Shown here in pieces: positions 15,834-22,879 of a stretch of 31,920 nt of DNA. The notes below the pieces were generated by a model. That model did not search any database. It was not told the origin of the DNA and worked only from the letters and a program-made list of their open reading frames with translations. The stretch's first letter is position 1, and every line of letters begins with the position of its first letter. The translations under genes and the position numbers were made by a program. The DNA comes from Merdimonas faecigallinarum (GTDB taxonomy: Bacteria > Bacillota > Clostridia > Lachnospirales > Lachnospiraceae), in assembly GCA_019119285.1 (NCBI GenBank), contig DWXJ01000061.1:1-31920 (forward strand), written 5' to 3'.

Positions 15834-18214
15834 CTGGTCTCTCCTCCGTTCTTTTCCTCCCAGAACCGGGCAATCTGTTCCGACACATTTCCCAGACTGC
15901 ACCAGCCGCGGGACGCCCATTCTCTGGGGAATATTTCCTGGCAGCGGCGTTCCCGGAACCGGTCGTCCAGAAGAAGGATCACTCCCTGATCCTCGTGTGT
16001 ACGGATCACCCGTCCCGCAGCCTGCAGGACTTTATTCATTCCCGGATAAAGATAGGCATAATCAAAGCCCCGGAATCCCCGGGCGTCAAAATATTGTTTC
16101 AGAAGTTCCCGTTCCCTGCACACCTGGGGAAGACCGGTTCCTATGATCACCGCGCCGATCAGCTGATCTTCGGAAAGATCGATCCCCTCGGAAAAGATCC
16201 CGCCCAGCACGCAGAATCCCATCAGACTGCGGTTCCGGACGTCCTCAAAATTTTCCAGGAAAATCTCCCTTGCCTCCTCGGACATATAGGGAGACTGCAT
16301 GACATCATCGATATCCTCTCCCGTATCTTCCAGGATTTCCAGAAACTCTTCGTGTACCTCTTCCATAAAATGATAGGAAGGAAAAAAAGCAATGTAGTTT
16401 CCTGCCTTCGCCTTTGCCACATTTACCAGATACCTGGCGTACTTCCGGTACATCTGCTTTCCCCGCAGTTTGTATTTTGTACTCACGTCATTTCCCAGCA
16501 GCAACAGCCGGTTGGCCGGATCAAAGGGCGACTCGGCATAAACGGCGTAATCGTCCGTTGAAGTGCTGAGAAGCTTTTTATAATAATGGACCGGCAGAAG
16601 CGTGGCGGAAAAGAAGATCGTGCTTCTTCCTTTTTCCAGATATTCCTGCAACTTTCTGGCCGGATTGACACAGAAAAGATGCAGATAAAACCGCCCGTCC
16701 TCTCCCAGTTCGGAATAGATCAGATAGTTTTCATCCAGATCTTCATAGATCCCCAGAAACGAGCGGACTGCAAAATACAGTTCCAGAACTTCTGCATGCA
16801 TTTCCTCATTCTTACATTCTTCCAGGAACCGCTCCATCTCTCCCATCAGCGAAACCAGTTTCAGGTAAACATTTGCCGCGCTGTCAAGAACCTGACATCC
16901 CTCGCACTCCCGCTTCAGGGCCAGCAGTTGTCTGTTGCATTCTTCCAGTCTTTTGGAAAGCCTGAGGTCTTCTTCTTTGACCAGCTTTTTGATCTTGAGA
17001 AAGTCCTCCTTGCAGATAGCGGCGCTGTACATCTCTCTTCCTCTGTCCACAAGATTATGTGCCTCGTCGATCAGGAACAGATAGTCTCCTTTGTTTCCTT
17101 CCCCGAAAAAGCGTTTCAGATGCGCATTGGGATCAAAGACGTAGTTGTAATCGCAGATGACAGCGTCCACCCAGGTGGACACGTCCAGACCCATTTCAAA
17201 GGGACAGACCTGCCATTTTCTTGCCTGCTCCTCGATCACTTCTCTGCTGATGGCATCGGTGGTGTTCAAAAGCTCATAGACCGCGTCGTTGACCCGGTCA
17301 AAATGCCCTTTCGCATAGGGACAGGCATCGGGATTACACTCCGTTTCTTCACAGAAGCAGATCTTTTCTTTGGCGGTCAGTACGATCACTTTCATCCGCA
17401 GAGCCTGCTCCCTCAGCGTCTCAAACGCCTGCCAGGCCACAGTACGGGTAATGGTTTTGGCGGTCAGATAAAAGATCTTCTCTCCCAGTCCCTCTCCCAT
17501 GGCCCGGACGGCCGGAAAGACGGTGGCAATGGTTTTCCCCACACCGGTAGGGGCCTGGATAAATAATTTCTTTTTTTGCTCAATGGTGCGGTAAACAGCC
17601 GCTGTCAGTTTCTTTTGTCCCTCCCGGTAGGCAAACGGGAACTGAACCTCCCGGATCGAGGCATTTCTCTTTTCCTGCCAGCGGATCTGGAAACGGGCCC
17701 ATTTTTCATATTCCCCCACAACCTCCAGAAACCAGACGCCCAGTTCTTTTGTCTGATAAGCGCTCTGAAACCGTTTGATATCCTCAGTATCCATGTTGCA
17801 ATAGGTCATCTGAACCCCGATCTCCTCCAGTTCCTGCTGGACTGCGTAAATATATGCGTAACATTTTGCCTGAGCCAGATGGATCGGCTCCGGTTCCTTT
17901 AAGTATTCCAGATCTTTAAAAATCCCCTTGATCTCATCGACCACAATGCCGGAAGGCGTGCGGAAAATACCGTCTGCCCGCCCCTCCACAGACAGATCAA
18001 ACCCCTGACAGGGAATCTTCATTTTTAAGGAAACTTCTGCCTGATAGTCCGCGCCCATGCTTCGCTGGATCTTCCGGTGGATCTTCCCGCCCAGGAGCAT
18101 GGCGTCTTTATCCGCTCCTGCGGCCCGGTTGTCAATGTCACCGCTTCGAAGAATGAATTCCACCAGATTGCGGACAGAAATCCGGATCAGCGGCTGCTCT
18201 GTATCCATAAACAT
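15830..18214 (-). CDS. PD-(D/E)XK nuclease fused to XPD/DinG-type Fe-S helicase
   Basis: A 794-aa protein joining two activities. Residues 1-180 look like a RecB/Cas4-type nuclease: H46 (GGKIHRKIQ), D81 (GRADG) and E94-x-K96 (DEIKG). From ~195 on it is an XPD/DinG superfamily-2 helicase: Walker A APTGVGKT (221-228), cysteines at 286, 288, 293, 298 and 337 in the Fe-S region, DEAH at 383-386, and C-terminal GIFSEGIDL and AAGRVIRTHEDQG (motif VI). It would unwind DNA 5'-to-3' and cut it during repair. ATG 18208 (MDTEQ) is an alternative start with slightly better spacing to AGGAAG. It follows the DUF4130 gene by 30 bp and is coupled to the next gene by TTGA. Confidence 0.93.
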   Translation of the reverse strand: MFMDTEQPLIRISVRNLVEFILRSGDIDNRAAGADKDAMLLGGKIHRKIQRSMGADYQAEVSLKMKIPCQGFDLSVEGRADGIFRTPSGIVVDEIKGIFKDLEYLKEPEPIHLAQAKCYAYIYAVQQELEEIGVQMTYCNMDTEDIKRFQSAYQTKELGVWFLEVVGEYEKWARFQIRWQEKRNASIREVQFPFAYREGQKKLTAAVYRTIEQKKKLFIQAPTGVGKTIATVFPAVRAMGEGLGEKIFYLTAKTITRTVAWQAFETLREQALRMKVIVLTAKEKICFCEETECNPDACPYAKGHFDRVNDAVYELLNTTDAISREVIEEQARKWQVCPFEMGLDVSTWVDAVICDYNYVFDPNAHLKRFFGEGNKGDYLFLIDEAHNLVDRGREMYSAAICKEDFLKIKKLVKEEDLRLSKRLEECNRQLLALKRECEGCQVLDSAANVYLKLVSLMGEMERFLEECKNEEMHAEVLELYFAVRSFLGIYEDLDENYLIYSELGEDGRFYLHLFCVNPARKLQEYLEKGRSTIFFSATLLPVHYYKKLLSTSTDDYAVYAESPFDPANRLLLLGNDVSTKYKLRGKQMYRKYARYLVNVAKAKAGNYIAFFPSYHFMEEVHEEFLEILEDTGEDIDDVMQSPYMSEEAREIFLENFEDVRNRSLMGFCVLGGIFSEGIDLSEDQLIGAVIIGTGLPQVCRERELLKQYFDARGFRGFDYAYLYPGMNKVLQAAGRVIRTHEDQGVILLLDDRFRERRCQEIFPREWASRGWCSLGNVSEQIARFWEEKNGGETS

Positions 18215-18244
18215 CTCTTCCTATCCTGTGTCTGATTGCTGCAA

Positions 18245-19045
18245 TCATCTTACCACACCCGGAAACTCTTCTGCAAGAAATTCCGTCATTTCAGACCGGT
18301 ACCTGAGCGGCAGATGCTGAAGCTGACAGGCCGGATTGCGCCTTTCTTCAATGGTGATCGCCCGGCAGAAGCCCTTCCACAGCCGCGCATACTGCCGCTC
18401 GGCATCGGAGACCTGAAAGCGGATCTCCAGCTCTTCTTTCAGATCCTGCTGCAGCAGCACCCACTTTTTTCCCGCCTCATGAACCGCAAACTGGCCGTGA
18501 TGCTGATCATGGATCATCCAGTTCTCTTTGGGAAGCCGGTCTGCAAAATGCGGCGCCAGGCAGGGAAGCACCTGGGCTTTGGGCCGGATCGCAGCGTACA
18601 GCACCCCGTTTTCCAGTTCCCGGAATCTTAAGAATCCTTTGTAGTTATGGGCTTCTCCTCCTGCCGCCCGGCTTAACTCAAACACTTTTTCCACCATGGG
18701 ATGGCTCAGATGCTCCATGATCTTCCGGCTGTCCGGAAGGCTTCTTGCCGCAAACATGGTTCCAAGCACTGCATTTCCTTTCTCCGGATCTTCTGTCAGC
18801 AACGCGTAATAAAGATCCCTCCGGGCCTTCTCTCCCATGTTCTTACGGATCAGCCGGTCTACCGCTGCCGCTTTTTTCAGATCTTCCTCTACCTCCGTGT
18901 ATTCACAGAACAGTTCCTGCTCCACCTGGCCTTTCAGTGCGATCCCGCAGCCTTCCTGCCGGTTTACCACCGCCTGCTTCCAGGCATCATAAATTCCTGA
19001 ATAGATCCCTGTCACGGAATCTGTACAAATATAAATGGTCCTCAC
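18245..19045 (-). CDS. TIGR03915/DUF4130 family DNA metabolism protein
   Basis: A 266-aa protein starting MRTIYICTDSVTGIYSGIYDAW, the hallmark of the TIGR03915 (DUF4130) group, whose members nearly always accompany the radical-SAM protein encoded just upstream. GTG at 19045 is the start: it overlaps the upstream stop as GTGA. Its conserved C-terminal half has RFRELENGVLYAAIRPKAQVLPCLAPHFADRLPKENWMIHDQHH. The biochemical role is unknown; family co-occurrence and the LexA-type promoter point to DNA repair or modification. It probably forms a complex or works in sequence with its partner. Confidence 0.9.
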   Translation of the reverse strand: MRTIYICTDSVTGIYSGIYDAWKQAVVNRQEGCGIALKGQVEQELFCEYTEVEEDLKKAAAVDRLIRKNMGEKARRDLYYALLTEDPEKGNAVLGTMFAARSLPDSRKIMEHLSHPMVEKVFELSRAAGGEAHNYKGFLRFRELENGVLYAAIRPKAQVLPCLAPHFADRLPKENWMIHDQHHGQFAVHEAGKKWVLLQQDLKEELEIRFQVSDAERQYARLWKGFCRAITIEERRNPACQLQHLPLRYRSEMTEFLAEEFPGVVR

Positions 19046-20355
19046 ACGATCACATTCTCCCTGAATCTTACATCATCAAACAGTGACAGCTGCCGGTATC
19101 CCAGATTTCTTACTTCAGCCGGCAGTTTTTCCTTTGTTTCCAGAAGATTTCTTGCGATATAATCCTCTTCCAGTCTGACGGGATACATCATCTTCCCCTG
19201 ACAGGTAATAAAATACAGAGCCCGTTTCAAAACCACGCCCATTTTCTTCAGATCCTGAAACCCAAGGACTCCAAGTCTTCTGGCCTTCACAATCCTGGAG
19301 GCAGACTTGTATCCGATCCCCGGAACCCGCAAAAGCGTCCGGTAGTCCGCCCGGTTCACCTCAACCGGAAACTGTTCCAGATGGTTCAGCGCCCAGTTGC
19401 ATTTCGGATCAAAATGGATGTTAAAATTCGGCTGCTCCTCAGACAGAAGTTCTTCTGCCCGGAAGTGATAATACCGGAGCAGCCAGTCCGCCTGATACAG
19501 CCGGTGTTCCCTGAGAAGCGGCGGCCCTGCGTCTGTCCTGGCAGGCAGGGCCGCATCGTCATTGACATGGACAAAGGCCGAATAAAACACCCGTTTCAGA
19601 TCAAAATTGTCGTAAAGGGACTGGGCCACCCGGACAATCTGGTAGTCCGTCTCCGGCGTGGCCCCGATGATCATCTGCGTACTCTGGCCGGCAGGCACAA
19701 ACTGTGGCCCGCCCCGGTACAGTTGGATCTCCTGCTTATTTTCCATCATTCTTGTCTGCACCAGACGCATAGGCTCCAGGATCTTTTTCCGGGTCTTATG
19801 CGGCGCCAGCATCTTCAGGCCCTCCGCTGTGGGAAGTTCCAGATTGATGCTCATGCGGTCAGCCAGAAATCCCAGCCGCTCCACCAGTTCCCGGCTGGCT
19901 CCCGGGATCGCCTTCACATGGATATATCCCTGAAACCGGCACTCCCGTCGCAGTTTCCATAAAGTGGCGTACAGAAGCTCCATGGTATAATCCGGGCTCA
20001 CCAGCACCCCGGAACTCAGGAACAACCCTTCAATATAGTTCCTCCGGTAAAATTCCATCGTAAGCGTACACACCTCGTCCGGCGTAAAAGAAGCCCGGCG
20101 TACATCATTGCTCCGGCGGTTGATACAATATTTACAGTCATAGATACACTCATTCGTAAACAGAATCTTCAAAAGAGAAATACACCGGCCGTCCGCAGAA
20201 AAACTGTGACAGATCCCCGCACGTTCGCAACTGCCCATGCCGGCGCCGTCTCCTCGCCTGTCCGCGCCGCTGGACGTGCATGCCACGTCATACTTGGCCG
20301 CATCCGTCAAAATCTCCAGCTTCTCATACAAATCCATCGACTCCTGGAGCCACAT
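19042..20355 (-). CDS. TIGR03916 family putative DNA modification/repair radical SAM protein
   Basis: A 437-aa radical-SAM protein of the TIGR03916 group. The cluster motif is C70-x3-C74-x2-C77 (CIYDCKYC), preceded by a conserved cysteine-rich N-terminus (VACTSSGADR, GICHSFSADGRC). A helix-hairpin-helix DNA-binding motif, LLRVPGIGYKSASRIVKARR, lies at about 341-360, supporting action on DNA. The chosen start ATG 20355 (MWLQESMDLYEKLEIL) has GGGAGG 7 nt upstream; an in-frame start at 20439 lies in the transcribed leader and lacks a good site. First gene of the operon behind twin LexA boxes. Its chemistry is unproven; spore-photoproduct-lyase-like radical repair is one possibility. Confidence 0.92.
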   Translation of the reverse strand: MWLQESMDLYEKLEILTDAAKYDVACTSSGADRRGDGAGMGSCERAGICHSFSADGRCISLLKILFTNECIYDCKYCINRRSNDVRRASFTPDEVCTLTMEFYRRNYIEGLFLSSGVLVSPDYTMELLYATLWKLRRECRFQGYIHVKAIPGASRELVERLGFLADRMSINLELPTAEGLKMLAPHKTRKKILEPMRLVQTRMMENKQEIQLYRGGPQFVPAGQSTQMIIGATPETDYQIVRVAQSLYDNFDLKRVFYSAFVHVNDDAALPARTDAGPPLLREHRLYQADWLLRYYHFRAEELLSEEQPNFNIHFDPKCNWALNHLEQFPVEVNRADYRTLLRVPGIGYKSASRIVKARRLGVLGFQDLKKMGVVLKRALYFITCQGKMMYPVRLEEDYIARNLLETKEKLPAEVRNLGYRQLSLFDDVRFRENVIV

Positions 20356-20372
20356 AGTATCACCTCCCGGAT

Positions 20373-20429
20373 GGGGACGCGGTAAAATGCAAAAGTACCC
20401 GCGGGTAAATGCAAAAGGTCTACGTCCCC
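20373..20429. repeat. Short extragenic element with inverted ends
   Basis: 57 bp bounded by GGGGACG (20373-20379) and CGTCCCC (20423-20429) with an internal perfect palindrome TACCCGCGGGTA (20396-20407) and two copies of AAATGCAAAAG. Its right part (GCAAAAGGTCTACGTCCC) recurs in the palindrome at 20626-20668, so both probably belong to one dispersed REP-like family. Confidence 0.6.
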
Positions 20430-20444
20430 AACGCATCACAAAAA

Positions 20445-20456
20445 GAACATTTGTTC
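20445..20456. promoter_or_regulatory. LexA (SOS) box 2, downstream of the -10
   Basis: GAACATTTGTTC, matching the Gram-positive LexA core GAAC-N4-GTTC perfectly. It covers the predicted transcription start region, centred 28 bp from the other box. Confidence 0.8.
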
Positions 20457-20465
20457 GATATACTT

Positions 20466-20494
20466 ATTATACGAACAAACGTTCTTTTTGTCAA
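20466..20494 (-). promoter_or_regulatory. SOS-controlled promoter of the DNA-repair operon
   Basis: Minus-strand TTGACA (20494-20489), exactly 17 bp, TATAAT (20471-20466): both hexamers perfect. The spacer contains a LexA box and another lies just downstream, so a bound repressor would block polymerase completely. It reads into the radical-SAM gene 110 bp away. Confidence 0.85.
20472..20485. promoter_or_regulatory. LexA (SOS) box 1, inside the -35/-10 spacer
   Basis: CGAACAAACGTTCT fits CGAAC-N4-GTTC. With the second box it forms a larger inverted repeat (CAAAAAGAAC...GTTCTTTTTG, 20439-20490). Confidence 0.82.
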
Positions 20495-20616
20495 CTCTGC
20501 TCTCTGTTTTAGCCATTCTCTGTTTTTCATATCGGACAGGCACGAGTTTTGGCGACAGGGTACGGGTACACCCCTAACGCCAAAAAGGGACACCCTGAAA
20601 TGCGATTTGGGACACC

Positions 20617-20680
20617 GCAAAACGCAATTTGGGACGTAGACCTTTTGCAAAGGTCTACGTCCCAAATTTGTTTTGCGTTA
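20617..20680. repeat. Long palindrome after the Mrp gene, terminator-like
   Basis: A perfect 18-bp inverted repeat, AATTTGGGACGTAGACCT (20626-20643) and its complement (20651-20668), with a 7-base loop; a weaker extension (CGCAAAAC) reaches about 20617 and 20677, next to the Mrp stop codon. There is no true T run, so it may act as a weak terminator or 3'-end stabiliser. The core recurs at 20411-20428. Confidence 0.75.
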
Positions 20681-21508
20681 CATCTTGTTTACAACTCCGG
20701 CCAGGTATTCATTGCTGACCTCATAAAACTTCTCTTCTTCCACAGCCTGTGCAAGCCCAGCGTCTATGGGCATCTTGCCAAGCACCGGAATCCCGAGCTT
20801 TGCGGCCGCATCGTCTACATGGCTCTCGCCGAATACGGATATTTTCTTTCCGCAGTCCGGGCATACCAGGTAACTGTAGTTTTCTACCACGCCCAGTACA
20901 GGGATGTTCATCTGCACTGCCATATTGTAGGCTTTTTCTACGATCATCTGTACCAGGTCCTGGGGGGATGTGACGATCACCACGCCGTCCACCGGCAGAG
21001 ACTGGAATACGGTCAGCGGCACGTCGCCGGTTCCCGGCGGCATATCCACAAACAGATAATCCAGATCGCCCCAGACCACGTCGGTCCAGAACTGTGTGAC
21101 TACGCCTGCGATGATCGGTCCTCTCCAGATGACCGGATCGGACTCATGCTCCAGAAGCAGGTTGACGGACATGATCTTTGTCCCGTCTTTTGCTTCTGCC
21201 GGAAGGATCTCTTCTCCTGTTCCCTTTGCCGTCTCGTGGATCCCGTACATTTTCGGGATAGAGGGGCCTGTAATGTCTGCGTCCAGGATGCCCACGGAAA
21301 ATCCCTGCTCCCGCATGATCCTTGCAAGAGACGCTGTGACCATGGATTTGCCCACGCCGCCTTTTCCGCTGACCACTGCGATCACTTTCCCGATCCGGGA
21401 ATGAGCGTTGGCCGGCTTTTTAAAGTCGACGGGCTTACTGGTACAGCTGTCCGCATGTGCACATCCGGCGCAGTCGGATGGAGAGCATCCGTTTTGCTGT
21501 TCTGCCAT
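20678..21508 (-). CDS. Mrp/NBP35-family Fe-S carrier ATPase
   Basis: A 276-aa P-loop ATPase of the Mrp/NBP35/ApbC group, which binds and delivers iron-sulfur clusters. The deviant Walker A GKGGVGKS is at 48-55, the switch DADITGPSIP follows at 77-84, and the cluster-binding C216-x2-C219 pair (CPDCG) lies near the C-terminus. The N-terminus carries extra cysteines (CSPSDCAGCAHADSC), as in NBP35-like members. It is last in the five-gene operon, 43 bp after ridA. Its presence fits a cell rich in Fe-S and radical-SAM enzymes; a direct link to the genes ahead of it is not obvious. Confidence 0.94.
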   Translation of the reverse strand: MAEQQNGCSPSDCAGCAHADSCTSKPVDFKKPANAHSRIGKVIAVVSGKGGVGKSMVTASLARIMREQGFSVGILDADITGPSIPKMYGIHETAKGTGEEILPAEAKDGTKIMSVNLLLEHESDPVIWRGPIIAGVVTQFWTDVVWGDLDYLFVDMPPGTGDVPLTVFQSLPVDGVVIVTSPQDLVQMIVEKAYNMAVQMNIPVLGVVENYSYLVCPDCGKKISVFGESHVDDAAAKLGIPVLGKMPIDAGLAQAVEEEKFYEVSNEYLAGVVNKM

Positions 21509-21551
21509 TTATAATAACCTCTTTTCTTTGCTTCGTTTTCAAACTCTGCTT

Positions 21552-21926
21552 TTATTCTTCTACTGCTGCGATCACTTCGATCTCGCACAGCGCGTTCTTC
21601 GGAAGTGTCTTAACTGCCACGCAGCTTCTGGCCGGTTTGGAAGTGAAATATTTTGCGTATACTTCGTTAAATGCAGCAAAATCTCCCATGTCTGCCAGGA
21701 AACAGGTGGTCTTTACAACTTTATCGAAAGAGGTGCCTGCCGCTTCCAGTACAGCCGCCATGTTCTGGCATGCGCGGTCAGCCTGTCCCTCGATCCCTTC
21801 TGCCAGATTTCCGGTAGCCGGATCTGCTCCCAGCTGTCCTGCGGAGTAGAACATTCCTCCGTGGATATATCCCTGTGAATACGGTCCAAGTGCTGCAGGT
21901 GCTTTTTCTGTTGCTACGATTTTCAT
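21552..21926 (-). CDS. ridA: RidA family reactive-intermediate (enamine/imine) deaminase
   Basis: A 124-aa RidA/YjgF/UK114 protein of normal length, a cytoplasmic trimer that hydrolyses reactive 2-aminoacrylate-type enamines and imines. Diagnostic features: GPYSQG near residue 14, the strand MFYSAGQLG, R100 in PARSCVAVKTLPK (equivalent of the catalytic Arg of E. coli RidA) and E116 in CEIEVIA. ATG 21926 is preceded by GGAGAGG; it starts 2 nt after the stop of the ornithine cyclodeaminase-family gene, so both are made together. Imines are the products of that neighbour, giving a sensible functional pair. Confidence 0.96.
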   Translation of the reverse strand: MKIVATEKAPAALGPYSQGYIHGGMFYSAGQLGADPATGNLAEGIEGQADRACQNMAAVLEAAGTSFDKVVKTTCFLADMGDFAAFNEVYAKYFTSKPARSCVAVKTLPKNALCEIEVIAAVEE

Positions 21927-21928
21927 AG

Positions 21929-22879
21929 TTACCTCTCCTTTGCTATCTCTAATATTTTTTGTGCGATACACACGTCAAAAAGACCCATTCCCACTGATTT
22001 GAAATACGTGGTCTTTCCGTTTCCGGATTTTTCCCGCTCATCGGAAGCCAGGTAATCGCTCATCAGAACGATCCGGTCCTTTGTAAGCTTTCCGTCAGCC
22101 AGAGGCTGGCTTAAATCACCGCTCTCCTCGCAGGCGTAAGGAAGCTCGATATACACCCGGTCCGCCACGTCCCAGATCGCGTCCGGGATCTCCCGCATCT
22201 TAGGCGTATAAGAACCGATGGCAATGATACACTTCCCTTTTAACAGCTCCTTGTCGTCAGGAAGTACCGGCTCAGTCGAAGGCGTGGCCGTACAGATGAT
22301 CTCGCTCTGTCTTACCAGTTCCTCCGCTGTCTTACATTGTACTACCTTTACACCCGGATTATCAATAGCTTTTTTCAGCCTCTCCAGATATTCCGTCAGG
22401 TCCCTGCCACTGTGATTGTACACCGACACCTGCCGGATCTCTCTGGCCGCGCAGGCATACAGGGCCTGGTAAAATCCCTGTGTCCCGGCGCCGATGATTC
22501 CCACCGTATGCGCGTCTTTGTCCGCCAGATGCCGGATGGCCGTCCCGCCTACGGCGCCTGTCCGCCAGGCCGTCACTGACTGCCCGTCCAGAACCGCCAG
22601 AGGCGCTCCTGTTTTCTGGTCATTTAAGATCACCAGCCCGTCAATCGACGGCAGTCCAAGCTTTGCATTTTCCGGGAACATGGTCAGCATCTTTGTCCCG
22701 ATGATCTCTTCTGTGTAGCAGGGCATATAGATCAACGTCTTATTGTCGTGCTCGATCACGGGTCTTGGCGGCATATAATAAGTTCCTGCCCGGAAGATCC
22801 GGTAACACTCCTCGATCTGATCCATCATCATGTTGCAGTCCATCAATTCTTCAATCTGTTCTTTTCCTAAAACAATCAT
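21929..22879 (-). CDS. Ornithine cyclodeaminase/mu-crystallin family protein
   Basis: A 316-aa NAD(P)-dependent enzyme of the OCD/mu-crystallin family. The Rossmann loop VGIIGAGTQGFYQAL, the IICTATPSTEPVL stretch and the N-terminal MPPRPVIEHDNKTLIYMPCY segment match the family. Members include ornithine cyclodeaminase, alanine dehydrogenase and ketimine reductases; the substrate cannot be fixed from the sequence. ATG 22879 overlaps the debranching-enzyme stop as ATGA, and the next gene, ridA, follows by 2 nt. The ridA pairing supports an imine-forming or imine-reducing reaction. Confidence 0.92.
   Translation of the reverse strand: MIVLGKEQIEELMDCNMMMDQIEECYRIFRAGTYYMPPRPVIEHDNKTLIYMPCYTEEIIGTKMLTMFPENAKLGLPSIDGLVILNDQKTGAPLAVLDGQSVTAWRTGAVGGTAIRHLADKDAHTVGIIGAGTQGFYQALYACAAREIRQVSVYNHSGRDLTEYLERLKKAIDNPGVKVVQCKTAEELVRQSEIICTATPSTEPVLPDDKELLKGKCIIAIGSYTPKMREIPDAIWDVADRVYIELPYACEESGDLSQPLADGKLTKDRIVLMSDYLASDEREKSGNGKTTYFKSVGMGLFDVCIAQKILEIAKER

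Larger units (their letters stand above)
20356..20677. other. Intergenic region with SOS promoter and extragenic palindromic repeats
   Basis: About 320 bp without a supported gene. From left to right it contains a 57-bp element ending in GGGGACG/CGTCCCC, the twin-LexA-box promoter, a stretch of short G/C-rich motifs, and a long palindrome just after the Mrp stop codon. Each is listed separately. Confidence 0.8.

Noticed and set aside
16586..17566. A 326-codon plus-strand frame opposite the helicase
   Set aside because: Lies entirely inside the nuclease-helicase gene, shows no domain, and the helicase motifs on the minus strand are intact.
20356..20439. A longer N-terminus for the radical-SAM repair protein
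   Set aside because: The added residues are encoded by the repeat element and leader; GGGAGG before ATG 20355 and the family N-terminus favour the shorter form.
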